Shown: in pieces, positions 9,415 through 17,413 of the stretch
Numbering within the stretch: position 1 is the first letter of the stretch
How the letters are laid out: the number at the start of each line of letters is the position of its first letter
Source: an uncultured Ruminiclostridium sp.
GTDB taxonomy: Bacteria; Bacillota; Clostridia; Oscillospirales; Ruminococcaceae
DNA: 64,000 bases
Direction of reading: 5' to 3'
NCBI GenBank assembly: GCA_947629925.1
Contig: CANRFO010000007.1
Span: forward strand, 62,001-126,000
Translations under genes and position numbers: made by a program
The notes under the pieces: model-generated
The model's database searches: none
What the model was told of the DNA's origin: nothing
What the model saw: the letters and a program-made list of their open reading frames with translations, nothing else

Positions 9415-9567
9415 ATGCAGAACAGGAGAAAATGCGGCTGTCCCAAGGCGGCTCTTATATTTTTTGCCGCGGCGGTGATATGCCTTTGCCTGCTTTCCGC
9501 AAAAATAACTCTTGTGGTACTGGCGATCTCGCTTGCGGCAGTGGGAGTATGGCTGCTGAAGCGATAG
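9415..9567 (+). CDS. Small two-helix membrane protein upstream of spoVM
   Basis: A 50-codon frame with a good ribosome site (AGGCGGTGG, 4 bases before the ATG) and a TAG stop. The product has a basic N-terminus with two cysteines (MQNRRKCGCPK), then two hydrophobic stretches (about residues 12-28 and 31-47) separated by Ser-Ala-Lys, and a basic end (LLKR); it should be a membrane hairpin. I do not recognise a family. It is the only coding candidate between the rsgA terminator and spoVM and lies 41 bases before spoVM, so a shared transcript is likely and a sporulation role is possible but unproven. Confidence 0.62.
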   Translation: MQNRRKCGCPKAALIFFAAAVICLCLLSAKITLVVLAISLAAVGVWLLKR

Positions 9568-9608
9568 CATAAATGGTAGTGCGATCAAGATGAGAAAGCG
9601 AGGTACAT

Positions 9609-9692
9609 ATGAAGATCGTGGTTGTAAAAAGTCCAAGGTTCCTTGCGGGATTTTTAAGGCTGTTTTTCGGCATAAAAAAGTCCGAGACCTGA
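9609..9692 (+). CDS. spoVM: Stage V sporulation protein M (SpoVM)
   Basis: A 27-residue amphipathic protein that marks the convex forespore membrane and anchors the spore-coat ATPase SpoIVA. Set against the 26-residue B. subtilis SpoVM it keeps Lys2, Lys7, Pro9, Phe11, Leu12, Gly14, Arg17 and Gly21; Pro9 is the residue known to be needed for curvature recognition. The start follows an AGCGAGG site and a terminator lies 12 bases after the stop. The gene order prkC-rsgA-(x)-spoVM matches B. subtilis, where spoVM also follows this cluster, which strongly supports the call despite the small size. Confidence 0.9.
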   Translation: MKIVVVKSPRFLAGFLRLFFGIKKSET

Positions 9693-9704
9693 CGGCTGAG
9701 ACGG

Positions 9705-9729
9705 AAAATGCGGTTTTACCGCATTTTTT
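9705..9729 (+). terminator. Intrinsic terminator after spoVM
   Basis: AAAATGCGGT pairs with ACCGCATTTT around TTT, and the right arm runs into a T6 tract. Confidence 0.88.
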
Positions 9730-9814
9730 GCTTTTCAAAGAGGAATTTTCCACCGTCTGCCGCATAAATTTAACCAAGAATGAAAAAAGACACATAAACG
9801 GAAAGGACAGAAAA

Positions 9815-10054
9815 ATGCAGGAAAACATTATTGAAGAAAAGACCGATATTATAGGCAGCGCAGACCAAAGCGCAGGCAAGCCCCGTTTTTTCACCGACCC
9901 CAGACCTGTGAAACACAAGACCCGAAAGCACATCATTATTTTCCAGACAGCAGTCTGCCTGTCTGTATGCCTTTTTATAAAGCTCTGCGGGCTTATGTCG
10001 CCGCAGCTTTATGAAAATATCCTGACTTATCTGCGCCGCCTGTTCTTATGGTAG
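9815..10054 (+). CDS. Small single-span membrane protein, putative M50 protease partner
   Basis: 79 residues: about 45 hydrophilic residues, one membrane span (about 45-61), then a short outer tail ending in SPQLYENILTYLRRLFLW. The start is the ATG at 9815 behind GAAAGGACAG; the frame is open further upstream, but it runs through the spoVM terminator there. It overlaps the M50 protease gene by 7 bases, so the two are probably translated together. In B. subtilis the gene before the SpoIVFB protease encodes SpoIVFA, a membrane protein with an outer LytM domain. This product has the same place and topology but no such domain; homology to SpoIVFA is only inferred. Confidence 0.68.
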   Translation: MQENIIEEKTDIIGSADQSAGKPRFFTDPRPVKHKTRKHIIIFQTAVCLSVCLFIKLCGLMSPQLYENILTYLRRLFLW

Positions 10055-10635
10055 GATTTACCGTGGGAGGCGTCAGGATAGCCTTTGATTTTTCTTTTTT
10101 TGCGGCGGTCGGGATATTTCTTGCCTTTGATACGAGCGGGTACGGGATATTCTGTCTTTCGGCATGCCTTTGTCATGAGTCGGGACATCTCCTGCTCATG
10201 CTTCTCAGCGGAAAGAAGCCTGACGAGCTTATATTCAGCGGCGGCGGAATATGCATAAAACAGCAGGGCGACGCCTCGCTTCCCGTTCTTGCGGCAGGAA
10301 GCGGGGTGAACTTCGTCCTGTTCGTTGTTTTTTGCTTTTTACTGCCCCACGACAGTATCTATAAGCTTCTTTTCGGCTTTTCAAATTTTTGCGTGGGAGC
10401 GATGAACCTGCTGCCGATAGGTGAGCTGGACGGGAAAAAGCTGCTGGAAAGGCTTTTCATAGCCATTCTCCCTTACAGAGCTGCTCAGAACGCAATGAGT
10501 ATAGCGGAAGCGGTCGGATATATTGCGGCTGCTGCGGTGATCGTCCTGCTTTTCTTTTCGGGAACGCTGAATTTTACCGCCCTTGCCGTCATAATATATA
10601 TAACGGTTGTTGACATAATGCTGAAAATGCGGTAA
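10048..10635 (+). CDS. M50-family intramembrane metalloprotease (SpoIVFB-like)
   Basis: A 195-residue polytopic protein with the site-2-protease zinc motif HESGH at the end of a membrane helix (about residue 44) and the second motif NLLPIGELDG, whose Asp is the third zinc ligand. At least five hydrophobic segments are visible. Size and layout fit SpoIVFB, the protease that cuts pro-sigmaK during sporulation. The overlap with an upstream small membrane protein, and spoVM 350 bases away, support a sporulation role. Other M50 proteases of similar size exist, so the specific SpoIVFB assignment is inference. No spoIVB, the usual activator, is seen in the window. Confidence 0.82.
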   Translation: MVGFTVGGVRIAFDFSFFAAVGIFLAFDTSGYGIFCLSACLCHESGHLLLMLLSGKKPDELIFSGGGICIKQQGDASLPVLAAGSGVNFVLFVVFCFLLPHDSIYKLLFGFSNFCVGAMNLLPIGELDGKKLLERLFIAILPYRAAQNAMSIAEAVGYIAAAAVIVLLFFSGTLNFTALAVIIYITVVDIMLKMR

Positions 10636-10733
10636 AATAACTCTGTACATCGCACGAATATGTAAAATTCCACAAGGCGGGCGGAATTTCCCTGCTTTAA
10701 ATGAAATATTTTTACAAATTTACCGATAAATGC

Positions 10734-10762
10734 TTGCATTTGCCGCGGAAATGTGATACAAT
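10734..10762 (+). promoter_or_regulatory. SigmaA promoter of rplS
   Basis: TTGCAT and TACAAT are separated by 17 bases. The predicted start is about 250 bases upstream of rplS, leaving a long leader. Confidence 0.75.
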
Positions 10763-10769
10763 ATGTCGA

Positions 10770-11021
10770 GGCGGTACACACGGCGTATAAAAAGCCTTTA
10801 TCACCGCCATACAAATCATTTCCGTTGCCTTGGCGCAACGTGAGTAAACGTCGTATACCGACGTAAACTATGACGATCCGCTGCACGGGAAGGCGAAGAC
10901 CCCGCCGCCCGATGTGAAGGCTTGAGCTTTTGAGACCTTGAAGGAACACTGTTCCTTGTATAATAAGCGGTATATCCGCGTTTGATGTATGATCGTCTGA
11001 AGAAACAGGAGGAAATAAAAA
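10770..11021 (+). promoter_or_regulatory. Long structured 5' leader of rplS
   Basis: About 250 bases lie between the promoter and the L19 start and hold several short inverted repeats, for example AAGGAAC/GTTCCTT at 10941-10957 and GCGG/CCGC near 10967-10979, before the AGGAGG ribosome site at 11009. Leaders of rplS mRNAs in low-GC Gram-positives are known to form conserved structures linked to L19 control; whether this one belongs to that class would need a covariance search. No credible leader peptide is seen. Confidence 0.55.
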
Positions 11022-11366
11022 ATGGATGCACTGAAACTTATTGCACAGGACAGCATCAAGGCTGACGCTCCTTCCTTTGAAGTGGGCGACACCGTAAGGG
11101 TTCATGTAAGAATTACCGAAGGAAACAAGACCCGTATACAGGCATACGAGGGAACTGTTATCGCCAAGAAGCACGGCGGCGTGTCCGAAACCTTCACAGT
11201 ACGCAGAGTGGCTCACGGCTGCGGCGTTGAAAGGGTATTCCCCCTTCATGCTCCCGCTGTTGAAAAGGTCGAGGTAGTAAGAACAGGTAAGGTTCGCAGA
11301 GCTAAGCTCTACTATCTGCGCGACAGAGTCGGCAAGGCTGCTAAGGTAAAGGGCAAGTTTAATTGA
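11022..11366 (+). CDS. rplS: 50S ribosomal protein L19
   Basis: A 114-residue ribosomal protein at the 30S-50S interface. The hallmark core with the stretches [27 protein letters not shown] and the C-terminal [20 protein letters not shown] is unmistakable. ATG start behind a strong AGGAGG site. In B. subtilis rplS precedes rbgA, whose product assembles the large subunit; here two signal peptidase genes are inserted between the two. Confidence 0.98.
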   Translation: MDALKLIAQDSIKADAPSFEVGDTVRVHVRITEGNKTRIQAYEGTVIAKKHGGVSETFTVRRVAHGCGVERVFPLHAPAVEKVEVVRTGKVRRAKLYYLRDRVGKAAKVKGKFN

Positions 11367-11458
11367 GTTTTGCGTATATGCGCATAGCTTGAAGGAACGA
11401 ACCGACGGCTGCATTGTATATTTCGGCTGACAGGGTGCGGCAGTCACGCTTCACTTTC

Positions 11459-11486
11459 AAAAGCCGCTGTATGCAGTGCAGCTTTT
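11459..11486 (+). terminator. Weak terminator-like hairpin after rplS
   Basis: AAAAGC-C-GC pairs with GC-A-GCTTTT with one mismatch and a 10-base loop; T-rich sequence follows. It may only attenuate readthrough into the signal peptidase genes. Confidence 0.42.
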
Positions 11487-11523
11487 CGTTTTGTCAGATA
11501 CAGACCCTTGGAAAGGAATTACC

Positions 11524-12588
11524 ATGCAGGAAGAAAAAAAGAACGCATCTCAGGGCGGCATGGACGCCATTGACCCTGACGAATACAAAAGATCCGTAGA
11601 GGAAGAAGACAGCTTCTACGTTCCGAGAAAAACGACAAAAAAGGCTTCGCAAAGATCTGCCTCCGACGAAATGGACGCGATAGACCCTGAAGCTCTCCTG
11701 AACGAAGGAGACGACGTTTTGGGAAGCGCTCCTGTCATTCGTCCGAAAAAGCCGACAGTGAACCGTATAGCTGAAGTAGATCCCAATGCTGTAAATGAAG
11801 ATGATTTTGACGCAATAGCTGTCCCGACAGCAAAAAAGCCTTCGGAAACAGCGTCAGACAGCGGAATGGATTCTATCGACCTTGACGAATATAAAAAAGG
11901 AATGGACGATTTTGACGAAAAAAAGGTCATGGAAGCCATTTCCCCCATTGAGGTGAAAAGTACCCGTCATATCGAGCTTCAGAAGCGCGAGGAGCAGAAA
12001 AAGGAAAATATCGTAAGCGCTCATACCGCTGCCAACGAGGTGTTCGACTGGCTTGAGAGCATTCTCATGGCGATAGTCATAATCGTTCTGGTATTTACGT
12101 TCATAGTGCGGGTGAATACCGTTGACGGGACCTCAATGCTCCCCACTCTTACCGAAGGACAGAAGCTGATAGTGACCGATCTGTTCTACACCCCAGATTA
12201 TAACGACATCGTGATAATTCAGGCTGCGAAGCTTGACGGCGGAAAGCCCATAGTAAAGAGAGTCATAGGGCTGCCGGGAGACACGATAAAAATAGACTTT
12301 GACAACGGTATCGTGTACAGAAACGGCGAAGCGCTTCTGACCGAAATAAGAGACGGTTTTATATATGAGGACGGTCATACCATATACACTCTTACCACCC
12401 GACAGATGGAAATGGTAAGTATGCAGGACTATACCGTTCCCGACGGCTGTTATTTTGTGATGGGAGATAACCGTGACAACTCCAAGGACAGCCGTTTGTT
12501 CAGCGAGATAGGCTTTGTGGAGGAAAATTATATTGCAGGTCATGCGATATTCTCTATTTTCCCTGTAAGCTCTTTCGGACCTGTTTAA
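11524..12588 (+). CDS. lepB: Type I signal peptidase with long repeat-bearing N-terminal extension
   Basis: Cleaves signal peptides at the outer face of the membrane. The catalytic part is standard: one membrane span (about residues 176-195), nucleophile Ser204 in GTSMLPTL, catalytic Lys245 in IVKRVIGLPGD, and GDNRDNSKDSR. Unusual is a cytoplasmic extension of about 170 residues, rich in acidic and Lys residues, with a repeated motif: MDAIDPDEYK at 13, MDAIDPEALL at 50, MDSIDLDEYK at 115, and a weaker copy near 85-98. Family members normally have 10-30 residues before the span. ATG start behind GGAAAGGAAT. A second signal peptidase gene follows 32 bases downstream. Confidence 0.93.
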   Translation: MQEEKKNASQGGMDAIDPDEYKRSVEEEDSFYVPRKTTKKASQRSASDEMDAIDPEALLNEGDDVLGSAPVIRPKKPTVNRIAEVDPNAVNEDDFDAIAVPTAKKPSETASDSGMDSIDLDEYKKGMDDFDEKKVMEAISPIEVKSTRHIELQKREEQKKENIVSAHTAANEVFDWLESILMAIVIIVLVFTFIVRVNTVDGTSMLPTLTEGQKLIVTDLFYTPDYNDIVIIQAAKLDGGKPIVKRVIGLPGDTIKIDFDNGIVYRNGEALLTEIRDGFIYEDGHTIYTLTTRQMEMVSMQDYTVPDGCYFVMGDNRDNSKDSRLFSEIGFVEENYIAGHAIFSIFPVSSFGPV

Positions 12589-12620
12589 TATTTATCATTT
12601 TATAAAGGAAAGGTCTCGCA

Positions 12621-13247
12621 ATGGCTGACGACACCCGCGAATATGTATTTGAAAACGAAAATCCCCATGACGAGGTAAGCAGTGAAAGACCCATGCGCGT
12701 TTATCTCTGGCTCCAGTCGGTGATAGAATCTGTCCTTGCGGCATTTTTGATAATGGCACTCATTTTCAGGATAAACGTAGTTGTGGGAGAGTCTATGGAG
12801 CCTACCCTTTATGAAAATGACAGAATAGTTGTATCTCAGTTTTTTTACACTCCGAAGTACGGCGATATAGTTGCTCTTTGGGCAAAGGACCTTACCGACC
12901 GCGGAACGGGCGGCAGAGGCGAAATGATAGTAAAGCGCGTCATAGGCTTGCCCGGTGATATTATTGACATTGACGAAAACGGCGTCGTATACCGTAACGG
13001 CGAACCGCTTTACGAGGGATACGCCGCTGAGCCTATCTTGCCCTCCCGCCGCGGAAACGCCGAGTTCCCGCTGACGGTAGATGAAAACTGCGTCTTTGTT
13101 TTGGGAGATAACCGCAATCACTCCACCGACAGCCGTTATGTCAATGACGGTATTGCCGAATTTTATGTAGGCTGCGTTGATATGAGATACGTTGTGGGAA
13201 AAGCGCTGTTCCGCATTTTTCCATTTGACAGGATAGGAGCTTTATAA
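12621..13247 (+). CDS. lepB: Type I signal peptidase, short form
   Basis: 208 residues with a short N-terminus (about 28 residues), one membrane span (about 30-50), nucleophile Ser58 in GESMEPTL, catalytic Lys105 in IVKRVIGLPGD and GDNRNHSTDSR. All catalytic features are intact, so both tandem signal peptidases should be active. Compared with its upstream neighbour it lacks the repeat extension. ATG start behind AAGGAAAGG. It ends two bases before rbgA, suggesting one transcript. Confidence 0.95.
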   Translation: MADDTREYVFENENPHDEVSSERPMRVYLWLQSVIESVLAAFLIMALIFRINVVVGESMEPTLYENDRIVVSQFFYTPKYGDIVALWAKDLTDRGTGGRGEMIVKRVIGLPGDIIDIDENGVVYRNGEPLYEGYAAEPILPSRRGNAEFPLTVDENCVFVLGDNRNHSTDSRYVNDGIAEFYVGCVDMRYVVGKALFRIFPFDRIGAL

Positions 13248-13249
13248 AA

Positions 13250-14101
13250 ATGAGTTACGAAGGGAATATCCAGTGGTTTCCGGGACACATGACCAAGACC
13301 CGCCGTATGATAGAGGCTGACATAAAGCTGGTGGACGCAGTCGCCGAGATAGTTGACAGCAGAATACCCGAATCCAGCCGAAATCCTGTCCTGAACGAGC
13401 TTATAAAGGACAAGCCCCGAATCATCATACTGAACAAATGCGATTACGCCGATGAGGAAATGACCTCCCGCTGGCGTGAATATTATAAAAAACAAGGCTT
13501 CGGAGTGCTTTGCTGCGACTGCCGAAGCGGCAAGGGGATAAAAAACTTTGTTCCCATGTTGAAAAAGCAGCTTGCCGACCTGCTGGAAAGGCGCAGAGCA
13601 AAGGGAATGATAGGAAAAGCCCTGCGCGTTATGGTGGTGGGAATACCCAACGTGGGAAAATCCTCCTTCATCAACCGAATGGCAAATTCCAGAAAAACAG
13701 CAGTAGGCGACCGTCCCGGCGTCACACGGGGGAAGCAGTGGGTGACTATCGACAAAGAGGTGGAGCTTCTTGACACTCCCGGTATCCTCTGGCCGAAATT
13801 TGACGACAAGAACGCCGCCGAAAGGCTCGCCTTTACAGGAGCGATAAAGGACGACGTTATAGACGCAGAAGCCCTTGCGGACAGCCTTGGACGTTATCTG
13901 AGCGAACACTATCCCTCCCGCCTCAAAGAGCGTTACGGAACGGACTTTTCCGAAGGCAGAGCCACCGAGCTGATAGCAAAGGCGAGAGGTATGCTGGTAT
14001 CGGGAGGAGAGCCTGATACCGAGCGTGCGGCTGCGGCATTACTTGACGATTACAGGAGCGGTAAAATTGGAAAGATCACTCTTGAAACACCTCCAATGTG
14101 A
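13250..14101 (+). CDS. rbgA: Ribosome biogenesis GTPase RbgA (YlqF)
   Basis: Late 50S assembly GTPase needed for incorporating uL16 and other late proteins. The circularly permuted GTPase domain begins with QWFPGHM and shows G4 as NKCD, then G1 as GIPNVGKSS, G2 in RPGVTRGKQW and G3 as DTPG. A C-terminal helical domain completes 283 residues. ATG start behind ATAGGAGC. It overlaps the rnhB start, as in the B. subtilis ylqF-rnhB order. Confidence 0.96.
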   Translation: MSYEGNIQWFPGHMTKTRRMIEADIKLVDAVAEIVDSRIPESSRNPVLNELIKDKPRIIILNKCDYADEEMTSRWREYYKKQGFGVLCCDCRSGKGIKNFVPMLKKQLADLLERRRAKGMIGKALRVMVVGIPNVGKSSFINRMANSRKTAVGDRPGVTRGKQWVTIDKEVELLDTPGILWPKFDDKNAAERLAFTGAIKDDVIDAEALADSLGRYLSEHYPSRLKERYGTDFSEGRATELIAKARGMLVSGGEPDTERAAAALLDDYRSGKIGKITLETPPM

Positions 14102-14732
14102 GGAACGCTTTGAATTTGACAAAAACAAACGAGCTGAAAACGGCATTGTATGCGGTATCGACGAGGCGGGACGAGGTCCGTGGGTGGGCAGAGTTTACGC
14201 CGCGGCGGTGATTTTTGACGACGATGTTTTCATAGAGGGACTTGACGACAGCAAAAAGCTGTCCGAAGCAAAGCGTGAACAGCTTTTTGACGAGATAATC
14301 TCCAAGGCATCTGCATATTCGGTCGCTTATGCCGAGGTGGAGGAGATAGAACAGCTCAACATTCTCCAAGCCACCTTTCTTGCCATGGAAAGAGCCTTTC
14401 AAGGCTTGCAGACAGCGCCTGAACTTGCCCTTGTTGACGGGAACAGGCTCCCTCCACTCCCTTGCCAAATCGAAACCGTAGTAAAGGGCGACAGCAAATC
14501 CGCAAGCATAGCCGCCGCCAGCATTCTTGCCAAGGTGAGCCGTGACCGCTATATGAACGAGCTTGACAGGGAATATCCCGAATACGGTTTTTCCGCTCAC
14601 AAAGGCTACGGCACTGCGGCGCATATCGCCGCCCTGCAAAAGTACGGGATAACCCCCGTTCACAGGCGTTCGTTCCTGAAAAAGCAGGAGGCAAAGCTGG
14701 GAAAATTCCCCGAATACAAAGGCGGAAAGTGA
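14067..14732 (+). CDS. rnhB: Ribonuclease HII
   Basis: Cuts RNA in RNA-DNA hybrids and at single embedded ribonucleotides. The active-site block is GIDEAGRGP with Asp32 and Glu33; further conserved blocks are DDSKKLSEAKRE, the VDGN motif, GDSKSASIAAASILAKVSRD and HKGYGT. I chose the TTG at 14067, which has an AGGAG site eight bases upstream, giving 221 residues and a 35-base overlap with rbgA. A GTG at 14025 would add 14 residues without a ribosome site. The residues after DEAGRG (PWVGRVYAAAV) differ somewhat from the usual PLAGPVVAAAV. Confidence 0.93.
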   Translation: MERSLLKHLQCEERFEFDKNKRAENGIVCGIDEAGRGPWVGRVYAAAVIFDDDVFIEGLDDSKKLSEAKREQLFDEIISKASAYSVAYAEVEEIEQLNILQATFLAMERAFQGLQTAPELALVDGNRLPPLPCQIETVVKGDSKSASIAAASILAKVSRDRYMNELDREYPEYGFSAHKGYGTAAHIAALQKYGITPVHRRSFLKKQEAKLGKFPEYKGGK

Positions 14733-14733
14733 T

Positions 14734-15123
14734 ATGTACGGCAACGAGAAAAGCGCCGCCAGAGGCAAAGCGGGCGAGGACGCAGTATGTGAATATCTTG
14801 AAAAGCAGGGCTGCGAGATACTTGCCAGAAATTACCGCAAGCGGTGCGGCGAGATAGATATTATAGCAAAAGACGGCGACACCGCCGCATTTGTTGAGGT
14901 CAAGGCCCGCAAATTCGGCGCGCTGGAGGACGGAACAGGCGCAGTGAACAAAACGAAAAAGCGCCGCATTATCCTCACCGCCGAGGAATATATGAGCGAG
15001 CATACAGAGCTTGACCTGTACACACGCTTTGACGTGGCATATGTCACTGTGACGAATGAAAAAATCCCGCAGATATTGGAAATAGAGTATTATAAGTCGG
15101 ATTTTACCGCTATGGATATATAG
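14734..15123 (+). CDS. UPF0102 / YraN-family endonuclease-fold protein
   Basis: 129 residues of the YraN family: GKAGEDAVCEYLEKQGCEILARN, then RCGEIDIIAKDG and VEVKAR, which give the Glu-Asp-Glu-x-Lys pattern of a restriction-endonuclease-like fold. Its cellular role is not firmly known. It follows rnhB by one base, the standard arrangement, and probably shares the transcript. ATG start behind GGCGGAAAG inside the end of rnhB. Confidence 0.9.
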   Translation: MYGNEKSAARGKAGEDAVCEYLEKQGCEILARNYRKRCGEIDIIAKDGDTAAFVEVKARKFGALEDGTGAVNKTKKRRIILTAEEYMSEHTELDLYTRFDVAYVTVTNEKIPQILEIEYYKSDFTAMDI

Positions 15124-15140
15124 CTGAAAGGACGGAAAAT

Positions 15141-16631
15141 ATGAACTATAAAAGCACCAGAAACAATGACGTCAGCATTACAAGCGCTCAGGCGATAGCA
15201 CAGGGCTTGTCCCCCGAGGGCGGACTTTTCGTTCCCGAAAGCCTGCCGAGGATAGACGGGGATTTTGTGAAAGCCCTCTGCGAAAAATCCTACGCCGACA
15301 GAGCCTTTGATATTTTCAAGCTGTTTCTGACGGATTTTACCGATGAGGAAATACGCTACTGTGTAAACAACGCCTACGCCGACAATTTCGACACGGAAAA
15401 TATTGCGGAGATATCCCACCTTTTGCAGGGAACATACATTCTTGAGCTGTGGCACGGTCCCACCTGCGCATTCAAGGATATGGCTCTGCAAATTCTGCCT
15501 TATCTGCTCACCACCTCCGCAAAAAAGACCATTCCCGACAAGGATATAGCAATTCTTGTAGCAACTTCGGGCGACACAGGAAAAGCCGCTCTTGAAGGCT
15601 TTAAAGACGTGGAGGGAACTACCATAACCGTTTTTTACCCCGAGGACGGCGTCAGCGATATGCAAAAGCGCCAGATGGCTACTCAGGAGGGAAATAACGT
15701 GTTCGTCTGCGCCGTAAAGGGCAACTTTGACGACTGCCAGAACGGTGTAAAGGCAATTTTCACCGACAAGGAGATAATAGAACAGCTTGACAGTGCGAAC
15801 ATAGTCCTTTCCAGCGCCAATTCAATAAACTGGGGCAGACTTTCCCCTCAGATAGTTTACTACATCTCCGCCTACGCCGAGCTTGTTAAGAACGGTGAAA
15901 TAGAGTACGGCGAGAAGATAAACATAGTAGTCCCCACAGGCAATTTCGGCAACATTCTTGCCGCCTACTATGCCAAGGAAATGGGACTTCCCGTAAACAA
16001 GCTGATATGCGCCTCCAACGCAAACAATATCCTGACGGATTTCATAAACACAGGCGTTTACGACCGCAACAGACCCTTCTACACCACCGTTTCCCCCTCA
16101 ATGGATATTTTGATCTCCAGCAACCTTGAACGCCTTTTGTATCATCTTTCAGGTGAAAACACCCAGCTTATCAACAAATGGTTCACCTCTCTCAAGACCG
16201 AGGGAAGATATGAAGTCACCGACGACGTCAAGGCAAAGATACAGGAGCTTTTCTGCGCAGGCTGCTGCAACGACCGGGAAACAAAGGCGGCGATAAAGGA
16301 CTGCTTTGACAGCTATTCCTACCTTATGGACACCCACACCGCCGTTGCCTACAAGGTATACAACGACTACAAAAAAGCAACGGGCGACAACACCAAGACC
16401 CTGATAGCCTCCACCGCAAATCCCTATAAATTCGGCGCAGCGGTATTTGACGCCTTAAAGGGCGACGCTGCAGGGCTTGACGAATTTGCGATAATCGAAA
16501 AACTGGAAGAGATGACAGGCACGACGATACCTCAGCCTCTTGCCGCCACAAAGAACAAGGCGGTGCGTTTCAAGGGCGTTATAGACCGCTCCGAAATGCC
16601 CAAGGCAGTGCTTGACTTCCTGAAAAAGTAA
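15141..16631 (+). CDS. thrC: Threonine synthase
   Basis: PLP enzyme converting O-phosphohomoserine to threonine in the cytoplasm. The N-terminal NYKSTR and SPEGGLFVPE, the PLP lysine Lys112 in GPTCAFKDMAL, and the phosphate-binding ATSGDTGKAAL are characteristic of the longer (about 490-residue) threonine synthase class; this one has 496. ATG start behind GAAAGGACGG. No other threonine genes are nearby; it sits between yraN and a metallophosphoesterase, nine bases before the latter. Confidence 0.96.
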   Translation: MNYKSTRNNDVSITSAQAIAQGLSPEGGLFVPESLPRIDGDFVKALCEKSYADRAFDIFKLFLTDFTDEEIRYCVNNAYADNFDTENIAEISHLLQGTYILELWHGPTCAFKDMALQILPYLLTTSAKKTIPDKDIAILVATSGDTGKAALEGFKDVEGTTITVFYPEDGVSDMQKRQMATQEGNNVFVCAVKGNFDDCQNGVKAIFTDKEIIEQLDSANIVLSSANSINWGRLSPQIVYYISAYAELVKNGEIEYGEKINIVVPTGNFGNILAAYYAKEMGLPVNKLICASNANNILTDFINTGVYDRNRPFYTTVSPSMDILISSNLERLLYHLSGENTQLINKWFTSLKTEGRYEVTDDVKAKIQELFCAGCCNDRETKAAIKDCFDSYSYLMDTHTAVAYKVYNDYKKATGDNTKTLIASTANPYKFGAAVFDALKGDAAGLDEFAIIEKLEEMTGTTIPQPLAATKNKAVRFKGVIDRSEMPKAVLDFLKK

Positions 16632-16640
16632 GGTGATAAG

Positions 16641-17333
16641 TTGAGTTTATACGTTTTAGGCGACCTGCACCTGTCTTTCGGTACGGATAAGCCTATGGAC
16701 ATATTCAAAGGCTGGAGCAATCACGTTGAAAGAATAAAGGAAAACTGGAACGCTCTTGTGACTGAGGAGGACACCGTTGTGATAAACGGCGATATTTCCT
16801 GGGCAATGTCCCTTCAGAACACTCAAAAGGATTTTGCTTTCATCAACAACGAGCTTCACGGCAATAAAATTTTCATAAAGGGCAATCACGACTACTGGTG
16901 GACCACAAAGGCAAAAATGGACTCTTTTCTTGAAAGCTGCGGCTTTGACAGGATAAAAATACTCCATAACAATGCATACCTTGCGGACGGAACAGCGATA
17001 TGCGGCACAAGAGGCTGGATAAACGACGACAGCGAGCCGTTCGACATAAAGCTACTGAACCGCGAGGCGGGAAGACTTGAAATGTCGATAGCCGAAGCGG
17101 AAAAGCTTGGCGGAACGCCCGTTGTTTTTATCCATTACCCGCCCATATTCGGAGATGAAAAAAATTTTTATATCATAGAAGTGATGAAAAAGCACGGGAT
17201 CACCGACTGCTACTACGGACACGTCCACGGAGCGGCGGTGAAAAAAGCCTTTATCGGCGAGCATGACGGTATAAATTATCATATCGCGTCATGCGACTGT
17301 GTCAAATTTACCCCTGTGCCTGTAAAAAATTAG
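16641..17333 (+). CDS. Calcineurin-like metallophosphoesterase
   Basis: 230 residues with the complete di-metal phosphoesterase set: GDLHLSF, INGDISW, GNHDYWW, FIHYPP and GHVHG. TTG start behind AAGGTGATAAG. The family member seen in clostridia is a predicted phosphohydrolase of unknown substrate. No signal peptide or membrane span, so it is cytoplasmic. It lies tightly behind thrC and is probably co-transcribed. The function beyond phosphoester hydrolysis cannot be read from sequence. Confidence 0.85.
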   Translation: MSLYVLGDLHLSFGTDKPMDIFKGWSNHVERIKENWNALVTEEDTVVINGDISWAMSLQNTQKDFAFINNELHGNKIFIKGNHDYWWTTKAKMDSFLESCGFDRIKILHNNAYLADGTAICGTRGWINDDSEPFDIKLLNREAGRLEMSIAEAEKLGGTPVVFIHYPPIFGDEKNFYIIEVMKKHGITDCYYGHVHGAAVKKAFIGEHDGINYHIASCDCVKFTPVPVKN

Positions 17334-17351
17334 AAAAAATATACAAAAACA

Positions 17352-17381
17352 CTGGAAATCCACAATGATATATGCTATAAT
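17352..17381 (+). promoter_or_regulatory. Candidate sigmaA promoter of tig
   Basis: A perfect TATAAT (overlapped by a second one at 17381-17386) lies 33 bases before the tig start; the -35 (CTGGAA, 18 bases upstream) is weak. Confidence 0.45.
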
Positions 17382-17413
17382 ATAATCTGACTGTAAAAAC
17401 GGAGGAAAATAAA

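Noticed and set aside
10701-10790. 29-codon frame before rplS as a leader peptide
   Set aside because: It starts upstream of the mapped -35/-10 pair and has no ribosome site.
10485-11447. Leftward 320-codon frame over the M50 gene, rplS leader and rplS
   Set aside because: Antisense to rplS and its promoter; low-complexity product with no recognisable domain.
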